This document shows, piece by piece, positions 21,059-29,500 of a DNA stretch of 64,000 nt (position 1 is the stretch's first letter; every line of letters begins with the position of its first letter). The DNA comes from Ulvibacterium sp965228935 (GTDB lineage: Bacteria > Bacteroidota > Bacteroidia > Flavobacteriales > Flavobacteriaceae), in assembly GCF_965228935.1 (NCBI RefSeq), contig NZ_OZ245846.1, forward strand, positions 4,836,001 through 4,900,000, read 5' to 3'. A program made the translations under genes and the position numbers. The notes under the pieces were generated by a model. It saw only the letters and a program-made list of their open reading frames with translations, was not told the origin of the DNA and did not search any database.

Positions 21059-22012
21059 ATGAAAAAATATATAGACCAAGGTAAGAACGATACGAGGAGC
21101 GGGTATGGCGCAGGAATGACAGAGCTGGGAAGAACCAATCCAAATGTGGTGGCCCTATGCGCCGATTTGGTCGGGTCGTTAAAAATTGATACGTTCATTG
21201 CGGAAAACCCGGAACGCTTCTTCCAAATTGGGATAGCCGAGGCCAATATGATGGGGATAGCGGCCGGACTCACCATTGGCGGTAAAATACCTTTTGCCAG
21301 TACCTTCGCCAACTTTGCCACGGGTAGGGTCTATGACCAGATACGACAATCCATTGCCTATTCGGGCAAAAATGTAAAAATCTGTGCTTCGCATGCCGGA
21401 ATCACCTTAGGGGAAGATGGGGCCACACACCAAATATTGGAAGACATCGGGCTCATGAAAATGCTTCCCGGGATGACCGTTATAAACCCTTGCGATTATA
21501 ACCAGACCAAAGCGGCCACAATAGCCATTGCCGATCATAAAGGTCCGGTCTATTTAAGGTTTGGGAGGCCCAAGGTGGCCAATTTTACCCCTGCCGACCA
21601 AAAGTTTGAAATCGGGAAAGCCCTATTGTTAAATGAAGGGACAGATGTCACCATACTTGCCACCGGACATTTGGTGTGGCAGGCGTTAATAGCCGCGGAA
21701 AATTTGGAAAATCAAGGAATCTCCGCAGAGGTCATCAACATCCATACCATAAAACCCTTGGACGAGGAAGCTGTGTTAAAATCTGTTAAAAAAACGGGCT
21801 GTGTCGTATCCGCGGAAGAGCATAACTATTTGGGAGGCCTTGGGGAGAGCATTGCACGAACCCTTGCTACTCAACATCCTGCGCCCCAGGAATTCGTCGC
21901 CACTCAAGATACTTTTGGCGAAAGTGGCACTCCGGATCAATTAATGGACAAATATGGGCTAAACAATAAAGCCATCGAGGAGGCCGTTTTGAAAGTGTTG
22001 AAAAGAAAGTGA
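21059..22012 (+). CDS. Transketolase, C-terminal (pyrimidine-binding) subunit
   Basis: 317 residues. It carries the Pyr domain (RSGYGAGMTELGRTNPNVVAL, GIAEANMMGIAAGLTIGGK with the activating Glu, ASHAGITLGEDGATHQ) and the transketolase C-domain (VTILATGHLVWQAL). It forms the functional enzyme with the preceding subunit, 63 bases upstream. Members of this family can be mistaken for DXP synthase or pyruvate dehydrogenase beta subunits; the split pair context fits transketolase. Confidence 0.96.
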   Translation: MKKYIDQGKNDTRSGYGAGMTELGRTNPNVVALCADLVGSLKIDTFIAENPERFFQIGIAEANMMGIAAGLTIGGKIPFASTFANFATGRVYDQIRQSIAYSGKNVKICASHAGITLGEDGATHQILEDIGLMKMLPGMTVINPCDYNQTKAATIAIADHKGPVYLRFGRPKVANFTPADQKFEIGKALLLNEGTDVTILATGHLVWQALIAAENLENQGISAEVINIHTIKPLDEEAVLKSVKKTGCVVSAEEHNYLGGLGESIARTLATQHPAPQEFVATQDTFGESGTPDQLMDKYGLNNKAIEEAVLKVLKRK

Positions 22013-22058
22013 CAATGGTATCGTTTTTGATGCCATCTCCACATTAAAAACGAACACT

Positions 22059-22646
22059 ATGAAACATCTACTTCTTTGCACGGCATGTCTTTTTTTGGGT
22101 ACTGCCGTATTTGCACAAAACGGTTCTGGTCTGGGTGTAAAGGCCGGATTAAACTACAATTCAAACGGCGATTATTTTGAAGCATTCGGTGAAGCGGCAC
22201 GTGACCCGGATAGAAATGTGGGATACCATCTCGGTCTCTTTGGTAAATTGGAAATCCGTAAACTTTATCTAAGACCGGAATTGGTCTATACCAAGACGAA
22301 ATCGGATTATGACGGGGATGATTTTGATATGAGCAAACTGGATGCGCCTATACTTTTAGGTGTTAATTTAATAGGCCCCCTGCACGTTTTCGCGGGACCC
22401 TCTTTCCAGTACATTTTAAATACGGAATTCGATGGAATAGACATCGATGACATTGAGAACGACTTTACCGTGGGACTTCATATTGGTGTGGGCGTCAATC
22501 TCGGAAGATTGGGTATAGACGTGCGATATGAAAATGGGTTGAGCGATAATACGGTCAGATTCGTTAATAGGGTTACCGAGCTCAATGAAAGCCGGATAGA
22601 TACCCGTCCGGAGCAGCTCATTGTAAGTCTCTCTTTAAAATTGTAA
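22059..22646 (+). CDS. Outer-membrane beta-barrel protein (OMP_b-brl type)
   Basis: 195 residues with signal peptide MKHLLLCTACLFLGTAVFAQ, then alternating amphipathic strands (GLGVKAGLNYN, LYLRPELVYTK, PILLGVNLIGPLHVFAGPSFQY, VGLHIGVGVNLGRLGIDVRYENGL) and a terminal strand ending VSLSLKL. This is the small 8-strand PorT/OmpW-like barrel class common in Flavobacteriia. Cargo or partner unknown. A perfect terminator follows. Confidence 0.85.
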   Translation: MKHLLLCTACLFLGTAVFAQNGSGLGVKAGLNYNSNGDYFEAFGEAARDPDRNVGYHLGLFGKLEIRKLYLRPELVYTKTKSDYDGDDFDMSKLDAPILLGVNLIGPLHVFAGPSFQYILNTEFDGIDIDDIENDFTVGLHIGVGVNLGRLGIDVRYENGLSDNTVRFVNRVTELNESRIDTRPEQLIVSLSLKL

Positions 22647-22662
22647 TAAAATTATATATCCT

Positions 22663-22698
22663 AAAAAGGCCCGCAAGTTTAAACTTGCGGGCCTTTTT
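22663..22698. terminator. Perfect palindromic terminator
   Basis: AAGGCCCGCAAGTTT is followed directly by its reverse complement, flanked by A and T runs. The 18-bp half-sites could terminate both the barrel gene (+) and the convergent FKBP lipoprotein gene (-). Confidence 0.92.
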
Positions 22699-22725
22699 TA
22701 GTTTCTTTTTCGATACTAGCGAGGG

Positions 22726-23679
22726 CTAGTTATCATTGTCCAAATGATCCCATATCCCGTCACCATCCGTATCGCGAAAGGTTACATTCCCCTCCTCATC
22801 AATATCGATCTCGTCCCGGGTGGGTATCCCATCCCCATCATCGTCCGTATCATTATGATTGGGTAGAAATACGCCAAAGGGCTCCGTATCCGCATCCGTA
22901 TTGTCGTTATTCAAGTCGCCATCCCCATTTACATCCTCCAAAATGGAAGGAATACCATCCCCATCAAAATCGGTATCGGGCTCAAAGGACAAAACATCGA
23001 TTTTAAAAATCAATGGGGTGTATTGAGGAATACCCGAACCGTTCGGGGGTCTATCGAAATAACCCAATCCTGAAGGGATAAAAAGTATGCCGATACCATA
23101 ATTCTCAAAACTGACCGTACCATCCCCATTATCAAAGGGACCTTCCCCAGCGTTGAGTTTTTCCACACCCATGGCATAACCTGGAATAAGATTGCCGGAG
23201 AGATACTGATTTACAGGTGAATTGGAAGCATCAAAGGCATCACCGCTCAATAGGGTACCCTCATATCGCAACACTGTGTTGTCCGCAAATGTGGGGCTTC
23301 CGCCCACACCTTCCCTAACGACCACATAATACAGATTATGTTCAATTTCTTCCCCATCGTCCAATCCAAAATCCGAGGACTCTACAATAGCACTTTCCGT
23401 TTGCACATCGTCCCAAAGCGGTCGTTTATCCGCATTGTCCCCTGCAATGGTATCGATCCGTACGATCATGTCAAAACCGGGATCGATCGGTTCCTCAAAA
23501 TCTTCATAGTTATAGAAATGGGATTTAAGGAATTCCTGCAACTCGGCATCATCCTCGGCGGCCACCTCGCTCAAAAGCCTGGGAGGTACCAGTTCCGCTT
23601 CCGGTCGATCGTCATCGTTCTTACACGACCCCAGAAGAATCAGCATCAACAATGGGACTACAAGTTGAATTCTTTTCAT
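22726..23679 (-). CDS. FKBP-type peptidyl-prolyl isomerase lipoprotein with Asp-rich calcium-repeat tail
   Basis: 317 residues from ATG 23679; this start gives a lipoprotein signal MKRIQLVVPLLMLILLGSC with lipid Cys19. An FKBP-like domain spans about 115-240 (VLRYEGTLLSGDAFDASN, LIPGYAMGVEKLNAGEG, LFIPSGLGYFDR). The tail (about 243-317) has repeated DxDGDGIP-type segments (FDGDGIPSILEDVNGDGDL, DDDGDGIPTRDE, DTDGDGIWDHLDND) like thrombospondin type 3 calcium repeats. It is probably an outer-membrane-anchored folding factor. Several canonical FKBP active-site residues cannot be confirmed by eye, so catalysis is uncertain. Confidence 0.85.
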   Translation of the reverse strand: MKRIQLVVPLLMLILLGSCKNDDDRPEAELVPPRLLSEVAAEDDAELQEFLKSHFYNYEDFEEPIDPGFDMIVRIDTIAGDNADKRPLWDDVQTESAIVESSDFGLDDGEEIEHNLYYVVVREGVGGSPTFADNTVLRYEGTLLSGDAFDASNSPVNQYLSGNLIPGYAMGVEKLNAGEGPFDNGDGTVSFENYGIGILFIPSGLGYFDRPPNGSGIPQYTPLIFKIDVLSFEPDTDFDGDGIPSILEDVNGDGDLNNDNTDADTEPFGVFLPNHNDTDDDGDGIPTRDEIDIDEEGNVTFRDTDGDGIWDHLDNDN

Positions 23680-23717
23680 TAGGCAATCTTTCAGGGCGGC
23701 AAGATACAATTTTCCCG

Positions 23718-23725
23718 TATTTTTG
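23718..23725 (+). promoter_or_regulatory. Promoter -7 element for the S4-domain protein
   Basis: TATTTTTG matches TAnnTTTG, 33 bases before ATG 23758, in the divergent gap with the FKBP lipoprotein gene. Confidence 0.5.
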
Positions 23726-23757
23726 CGGGAGTCGTTAACAAACAATTTTGAAGGTAG

Positions 23758-24159
23758 ATGCGCATCGATAAGTTCCTTTGGAGTACCCGTTATTTTAAGA
23801 CACGGAACTTGGCCTCCAATGCCTGTAAAAAAGGTCAGGTAAAGGTTAATGGGTATTCCGCAAAGCCTTCCAAGGAAGTATACCCTACGGATAAAGTTAT
23901 ATTACGGAAAAATCAGATCGACTATCAATTGCACGTTCTGGAACTCCCCCCTTCCCGGGTAGGTGCAAAATTAGTGGACATCTATCGAAAGGACACCACG
24001 CCAAAAGAAGCCTTTGAGCATAATGAACTGTTACAATATTCCAAGGACTATTACCGAAAGAAAGGAACGGGCCGGCCTACAAAAAAAGATCGCAGGGAGA
24101 TCGAAGATTATTTGGATACCCCCTCCCCTTTTACCGAAAATGGTGAAGACGAGGATTAA
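23758..24159 (+). CDS. S4-domain RNA-binding protein (Hsp15/HslR-like)
   Basis: 133 residues. The S4 fold fills the N-terminal half: MRIDKFLWSTRYFKTRNLAS, CKKGQVKVNGYSAKPSKEV, DKVILRKN. A basic linker and an acidic C-terminal tail (TENGEDED) follow. Hsp15 binds 50S subunits with a stranded peptidyl-tRNA and helps rescue them; this is the expected role for HslR-like proteins. The next gene starts 52 bases later with its own promoter. Confidence 0.88.
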   Translation: MRIDKFLWSTRYFKTRNLASNACKKGQVKVNGYSAKPSKEVYPTDKVILRKNQIDYQLHVLELPPSRVGAKLVDIYRKDTTPKEAFEHNELLQYSKDYYRKKGTGRPTKKDRREIEDYLDTPSPFTENGEDED

Positions 24160-24183
24160 GGTCCAAGGTACCTATGGTTTTTT

Positions 24184-24191
24184 TATATTTG
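24184..24191 (+). promoter_or_regulatory. Promoter -7 element for the phosphoribosyltransferase
   Basis: TATATTTG, a perfect TAnnTTTG, 20 bases before ATG 24212. Confidence 0.55.
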
Positions 24192-24211
24192 AAACCTAAG
24201 CTATTAATTCC

Positions 24212-24709
24212 ATGCAAAATAACATCCTGTCCCATCTTCAAATACAACATAAAATACGGCGGATCGCCTATCAGATCTACGAGGCCAATGTAGACGAGCG
24301 AGAGATCATTGTAGCCGGCATTGAAGGGGGCGGACTCGATTTCGCCAAAAAAATCCAGACCGTCCTAAAAAAGATAACCCCGGCCAAGATACTTTTATGT
24401 AAGGTACAGATGGACAAAAAGAACCCCTTGGAGAGTGGGGTTACCACTTCCATCCCGGAAAAGGAGTACACACAAAAATCCGTCGTTCTGGTGGATGACG
24501 TGTTGAACTCGGGAACCACCTTGGTCTACGGGGTACAACACTTTCTCAAAACACCATTAAAACAGTTGAAAACGGCGGTCTTGGTGAACCGCAACCATAA
24601 AAAGTATCCTGTAAAGGCCGATTATAAGGGTATTTCGCTTTCCACCTCCTTACAAGAACACGTTCATGTAAAATTTGAAACGCAAAATGATCGGGTTTAT
24701 CTAGATTAG
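24212..24709 (+). CDS. PyrR-like phosphoribosyltransferase family protein
   Basis: 165 residues with a type I phosphoribosyltransferase fold. The PRPP-binding signature is VVLVDDVLNSGTTL (about 90-103), and the PPi loop region is GIEGGGLDFAKKI (about 35-48). It is similar in size and layout to PyrR/uracil-type enzymes, but the base specificity cannot be read. The 3' end overlaps the convergent aroK by 9 bases. Confidence 0.85.
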   Translation: MQNNILSHLQIQHKIRRIAYQIYEANVDEREIIVAGIEGGGLDFAKKIQTVLKKITPAKILLCKVQMDKKNPLESGVTTSIPEKEYTQKSVVLVDDVLNSGTTLVYGVQHFLKTPLKQLKTAVLVNRNHKKYPVKADYKGISLSTSLQEHVHVKFETQNDRVYLD

Positions 24710-25216
24710 AAAGGTGCGGATTTCCTGGGCAATCTCTTTGGCCTCCTTCCCGTTACATGAAATTGTGTGCCAAGCCCTTTCATAAAAGAATCCTCTTTCG
24801 AACAAATGCTTCCCGATAAATTCGGGCAAATCGGAATCCGAGATGTTTTTGATCAAGGGACGCTCGGACTTTTGGGTAGCCAGTCGTTTTACCAATTCCC
24901 CCACGGATACTTTGAGGTAAAAGACATTTTTTGTTCCCTTCTGTATGATTTCCATATTGTTCCCATAACACGGGGCACCACCGCCGGTAGAGAGCACAAA
25001 ATTGTGTTCATTATGCAGTATTTGCCCCAGATACTCATTTTCCTTTTTACGAAAATAAATCTCTCCCTTTTTCTTGAACAAATCCGGAATAGTATCCCCT
25101 TCGGAACGCTCGATATATCCGTCCAAATCCCAAAAATCCAGTCCCAGCCCATCGGCCAATATTTTGCCAATGGTGGACTTGCCGCTTCCCATATAACCTA
25201 CTAAAACTATTTTCAA
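24701..25216 (-). CDS. aroK: Shikimate kinase
   Basis: 171 residues. Walker A GYMGSGKST (about 7-15), shikimate-binding DLDGYIERSEG with Asp pair and FRKKENEYL, the GGGAP loop (STGGGAPCYG) and lid Arg region KSERPLI are all present. It phosphorylates shikimate at O3 in the aromatic amino acid pathway in the cytoplasm. It is isolated from other aro genes here and divergent from the tRNA-Lys region. Confidence 0.96.
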   Translation of the reverse strand: MKIVLVGYMGSGKSTIGKILADGLGLDFWDLDGYIERSEGDTIPDLFKKKGEIYFRKKENEYLGQILHNEHNFVLSTGGGAPCYGNNMEIIQKGTKNVFYLKVSVGELVKRLATQKSERPLIKNISDSDLPEFIGKHLFERGFFYERAWHTISCNGKEAKEIAQEIRTFLI

Positions 25217-25290
25217 TTGGATTACTATTTATAAAAATGTACGATTTGCTTTTGGGGGCAAAGAAAAGATAAATTTCTGCCAAAATCGAC

Positions 25291-25320
25291 TTGTTAAATA
25301 AATTAATGATCTTATATTTG
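25291..25320 (+). promoter_or_regulatory. tRNA-Lys promoter
   Basis: TTG at 25291-25293 and TATATTTG at 25313-25320, 19 bp apart, match the Bacteroidota promoter. The predicted start near 25327 lies inside a hairpin-forming leader. Confidence 0.7.
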
Positions 25321-25322
25321 CA

Positions 25323-25357
25323 CCCGCCTAAGCAACCGAGTCGTTGGCTTAGGCGGG
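25323..25357 (+). promoter_or_regulatory. 11-bp perfect inverted repeat at the transcript start of tRNA-Lys
   Basis: CCCGCCTAAGC (25323-25333) is the exact reverse complement of GCTTAGGCGGG (25347-25357), with a 13-base loop. It lies immediately downstream of the -7 element, about 70 bases before the tRNA. It could be a leader processing stem or an operator. Structure is seen; role is unknown. Confidence 0.5.
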
Positions 25358-25426
25358 CAAGCCCTCCAAATCTTGTATAACACAATAGCTGGTATACGGG
25401 TTTTGGAAACTTTTAAATTTTATATT

Positions 25427-25499
25427 GACCTGGTAGCTCAGTTGGTAGAGCATCTCCCTTTTAAGGAGAGGGTCCTGGGTTCGAGCCCCAGCCAGGTCA
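25427..25499 (+). tRNA. tRNA-Lys (TTT)
   Basis: 73 bases. The acceptor stem GACCTGG pairs with CCAGGTC, the discriminator is A, and CCA is not encoded. The anticodon stem TCTCC/GGAGA with loop CTTTTAA gives TTT. The T-arm GGTTCGAGCC is canonical. Its 3' part (CCCCAGCCAGGTCAC, 25486-25500) recurs in degenerate form at 25686, 25792 and 51462. Confidence 0.97.
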
Positions 25500-25510
25500 C
25501 AATCAAGCGC

Positions 25511-25542
25511 AAAATCCTGTCTATTATGGCAGGATTTTTTGT
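25511..25542 (+). terminator. tRNA-Lys terminator
   Basis: AAATCCTG (25512-25519) pairs with CAGGATTT (25530-25537), followed by a T-run. It starts 12 bases after the tRNA 3' block. Confidence 0.85.
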
Positions 25543-25685
25543 TTTGAAGAGACATCGGGTTCGCTCGAGCGTATCGGAAAAACAAAAAACTACAAAACCA
25601 AAGGTTTTGGTGGTTTTGCACTTGTCTGCCGAGAGGCAGGTTTGCAGTAAGTGACCACTGGATCCAACGAGCGTAGCAAAGTTAA

Positions 25686-25742
25686 CCCCAGTCAGGTCAC
25701 GAAGTGAACTGGAACCCCGACAGTAAGTGTCGGGGTTTTTTA
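25686..25742 (+). repeat. Degenerate tRNA-Lys 3' end plus terminator, copy 2
   Basis: CCCCAGTCAGGTCAC (25686-25700) matches the tRNA-Lys 3' end at 14 of 15 bases. Thirteen bases later a 10-bp stem (25713-25722 with 25728-25737) and a T-run form a terminator of different stem sequence. The rest of the tRNA is not recognisable, so it is a fragment, not a functional tRNA. Confidence 0.7.
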
Positions 25743-25759
25743 TGTAATAAAAGTGGGGC

Positions 25760-25864
25760 GAGAAGCCCGTCCCGAGCCAAGACGAGGGAAGCCCCGGCCA
25801 AGTCACCAGAGAAAGCAAAACCCACCTTTTAAGGAGGGTTTTTTGTTTGGGGGTAAATCCGAGC
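25760..25864 (+). repeat. 105-bp dispersed repeat, left copy (contains tRNA-Lys 3'-like block and terminator)
   Basis: Base-by-base comparison with 51430-51534 shows 4 mismatches in 105 (25775, 25788, 25802, 25857), about 96% identity, same orientation. It contains CCCCGGCCAAGTCAC (25792-25806), a degenerate tRNA-Lys 3' end, and 11-14 bases later a terminator-like stem AAAACCC-A-CC / GG-A-GGGTTTT (25817-25844). The two copies flank PUL-A. Confidence 0.85.
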
Positions 25865-25929
25865 TTGCTTGAGCCCGGTTGAAAACAACGGGATACTATC
25901 TAAAAGCAGTTACTTTATTTAATATGAGC

Positions 25930-26330
25930 TTAAATCTTAAGACGGATATTTCTTTTTTCCAATAGCCTTACCAATAGTATAATGACCAGGGAAAAAAGAA
26001 GCAATTTTACGATGCCCATGAAACCATCCGACAGGAATTCCGGCCATTAAAAACCGACCAGTACTATGGTGGGATAGATAAAATAAGGCATAAGGTAACA
26101 AGTCAACGTACTGGTACCGGCAGCCTTTATGGGATTTGCCCATCTGGAACAACCCCACCGATCCACCAAAATGTAGAGTGAAACATAGGATAACAGGCCT
26201 ATCCCCATACAAATGACCGTCCAGGAAGGTGTGCCCATACTACAATTCACAATTGGTGTTGAGCGACGAATTCCTGCATTTTTGTAGCAAGAACTCCACC
26301 ATTGACACCTTGGATGCAATTTGAGCTTCT
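25930..26330 (-). pseudogene. Decayed C-terminal fragment of a DUF5009/HGSNAT-type acyltransferase
   Basis: On the minus strand one frame reads MGTPSWTVICMGIGLL, LVDRWGCSRWANPIKAAGTS and TLTCYLMPYFIYPTIVLVGF, then a stop (TAA at 26047), then continues in the same frame as WPEFLSDGFMGIVKLLLFSL up to RNIRLKI and the final stop at 25930. This is the C-terminal transmembrane part of heparan-alpha-glucosaminide N-acetyltransferase-like proteins (DUF5009). The N-terminal two thirds are absent, and upstream of about 26280 similarity shifts frame or ends. It sits 65 bases inside the left 105-bp repeat. These proteins often accompany sulfated-glycan loci, so it may be a relic of an older locus. Confidence 0.65.
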
Positions 26331-26589
26331 TCCATATAATGGCCTTTCTATTTAAAACAGAATCTTTCCAAATACCTTAAGGAAAATCTCTACAACGGTA
26401 GTTTAAATAATCCCTTTCACAAATAAGGGGTAATCGGGATTTTCCGCATAGGATTTCAAATGTATCGAAAGACACATAAAATATACACTCAGATACATTC
26501 ATGATTCTTTGACCTTTTAGATTTGAACTATGTTTTTTGAAAATATGCAATGTTACACCACTAAACTATCAATCTAGAATGCACTTATT
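26331..26589. other. susC upstream region of PUL-A
   Basis: No gene. It contains a perfect 8-bp inverted repeat, AATGTATC (26459-26466) and GATACATT (26492-26499), just upstream of a promoter -7 element TAGATTTG (26518-26525). The transcript would start near 26532, about 58 bases before ATG 26590. The inverted repeat overlaps where a -33 element would be, so it is a candidate operator. Confidence 0.5.
26518..26525 (+). promoter_or_regulatory. Candidate susC (PUL-A) promoter -7 element
   Basis: TAGATTTG fits TAnnTTTG. There is no clear TTTG at -33, as expected for a promoter that needs an activator such as the hybrid two-component regulator encoded at 46839. Confidence 0.5.
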
Positions 26590-29500
26590 ATGAAAAATTT
26601 AGTCCAAATATGGGGGTTGATCCGTGCTCCACAAGAAATTAGCCTGAAAGTTAAACTGACGATCTATCTCTTTTTTGTTTTCTTGTTTCAGATGCAGGCA
26701 ACTGTTCATTCCGAAAACGAAAAATTTACATTAAACCTCAATTACCTCGGTTATGAAAAAGTTTCGGCAATGGAAAGCCATACCGATTCCTCTTTGGAAA
26801 CTTCAAAAACTACCCGAATTAAGATAGATGGAAACGTAAAAGATGGATTTGGAATGCAATCGGCAAATGCCCAGCAGACAATAACCGGAACGGTATCGGA
26901 TGAGCAGGGGCCAATACCGGGTGCAAACATATTAATACAAGGTACGACCAGGGGTACCCAGTCAGACTTTGATGGCAACTACAGTATCGAGGCTTCGCCA
27001 GATGATGTTCTAATCATCTCCTATATAGGATATGCTACACAGAATATCGTAGTTGGCGATCAAACTATAATCAACGTCTCTCTTCAAACTGATCAAGAGC
27101 AACTTGACGAAGTTGTCGTTATTGGCTATGGCACTGTAAAAAAATCCGATCTTACAGGATCTGTTTCTTCGGTCAATACCGATGAAATCAACAAAACCCA
27201 AGTACCATCCTTGGCACAAGCCGTACAAGGTAGGGCGGCAGGCGTAGTCGTTTCCAAAACTTCCGGACAACCAGGCTCTACCCCTACTGTAAGAATCAGG
27301 GGAATAGGAACCGTCAACAACGCAGATCCGCTATATATTGTAGACGGGGTTCCCATCAATGACATTGCCAATATTAATTTCGCAGATGCCGAATCGGTCG
27401 AAATACTTAAAGATGCTTCTGCAACCGCAATATATGGTTCCAGGGCTGCAAACGGGGTAGTGCTGATTACTACCAAGACGGGAAGGAAAGATAGTGCCCC
27501 CTTAATTTCATATAGCAGTTATTACGGTTTTGAAGAAAAAATTGATAACCTAGATGTTTTGAATGCCGAACAATGGGCCACTATAAACAATGAAGGCAGG
27601 GTAAATGACGGAAACCCGATTAATCCGGATTTAGAAAATCCTTCATCGTTGGAAACATTTAATTGGAGAGATGCCGTTTACAAAACAGGTACAGTTGCCA
27701 ACCATCAAGTATCCGTTGCTGGAGGTACGGACAAAACCAATTATTACTTCTCATTTGGCCACTTTGACCAAAAAGGTATTATAAAAAACACCTCTTTTAG
27801 ACGTACGAACTTTAGAATAAATAATACGTATCAAATAAAACCAAAAATTAAATTAGGCCATAATATTCAATACACAAACGCCAAAACGGTAGGTATTTTG
27901 GATGGTGGCATCAACTCAAATCAAAAAACGGCGTTCACCGGCTATGTCATTGACCCTGCATCGCCTATCTCCAATGATGATGGCACACCCGCGAGACCCC
28001 TATTTTCTACTGAAATTCTTAATCCGGTCGGATCTACAATCTATAATCTCCGTCCTTCTTCCAGAGAAGGCTTTTTGGGTAATCTCTTCGTAAATATCGA
28101 TCTTTTTGAAGACCTCACTTTTAGTTCCAACATTGGTGTGGAAATAAATAACCGAAAAGTAGATAATTTTGAAGAAGAATTTTTCATATCTGCAGAACAG
28201 AACCGCCCCAACAATAGATACGTACTTACTAGAGCTGAGAACAGGACCTTGATATGGTTCAACACATTGAACTATCAAAAGACATTTAACGAAAAACACA
28301 ATTTTTCCGCATTGTTGGGCCATGAAACACAGCAGTTAAAGTTTAATTCGGTTAACGCTACGAGAAGTAATATTCCCGATGGTGTGGAAAATCCAACCCT
28401 TGGCTCCGGAGCTGTAGACACAGCCACAAATTCAGGTAACATTTCAGAATCAAGTTTATTGTCCTTTTTTGGTAGGGTCAATTATAATTTTGGCCAACGC
28501 TACTTAATAACCGCAACATATAGAGCGGACGGGTCTAGCCGCTTTGGGTCGAACAATAGTTTTGCCTACTTCCCCTCGTTGGCCCTTGCATGGAATTTGC
28601 ACAACGAAAACTTTTTTGATGTAAAATCCATCGACCAAATAAAATTTCGTGTTGGCTGGGGAGAAACAGGAAACCAGGACATTCCAAATTCAGCCATATT
28701 CAGTACGTTGAGTACCAATAACAACTATGCGCTTGGAGATGCGGAGTCTGCTGCAATAGGTCTTGGCCCGACCAGACCCGGAAACCCTGATTTACGATGG
28801 GAAACTACAACGACTACAAATTTTGGAGTCGATTTGGGACTCTTTAAAAATTCATTCACGCTTTCAGCGGACTATTTTATTAAAAACACATCGGATTTAT
28901 TGCTTGAAACGCCAATACCGCGGCTGAGCGGTTTTTCAGGAAACCCGACCGTCAACGCCGGAGAAATCGAAAACAAGGGTTTAGAACTTGTAGCCAACTT
29001 TAAGAAAAAAATAGGTGACTTTAATTTTAGTTTAGGAGGTAATATTTCTTTTGTGGACAACGTCGTTGTAAGTTTGGCCGATGAAGGTAGTGTAATTACC
29101 GCAGGAAGGGCCGGCAATGGCTATGTAGACCTAAGTAGAACCGAGGTAGGACAGCCCTTGGCTTCTTTTTACGGGTTGGAGATGATCGGCATTTTTCAAG
29201 ATGATTCGGAAATCGAAAACAATGCAAGCCTACCGGGCAATCAGCCTGGTGACGTGAGGTATAGGGATGTTAACGATGATGGTGTTATCAATGATGACGA
29301 CCGAAAAATTATTGGTTCCCCGCTACCTGATTTTACGTACGGGATAAACTTGGACTTGGCTTATAAACAAGTTGATTTATCGGTATTTTTTCAAGGCTCC
29401 CAAGGAAACGATATTTTCAATGCAACGGGATGGATGTTGGAGGGATTTTTGGATTCCAACCTAAGTACCGGGTTTTTAAACCGATGGAATGGGCCAGGAA

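Noticed and set aside
25373..25818. Open frames overlapping tRNA-Lys and its downstream repeats
   Set aside because: They cover a tRNA, terminators and tRNA-derived repeats; no plausible protein.
25501..25865. CRISPR array in the repeated region after tRNA-Lys
   Set aside because: Repeat units are few, unequally spaced and degenerate, with terminator stems between them and no cas genes.
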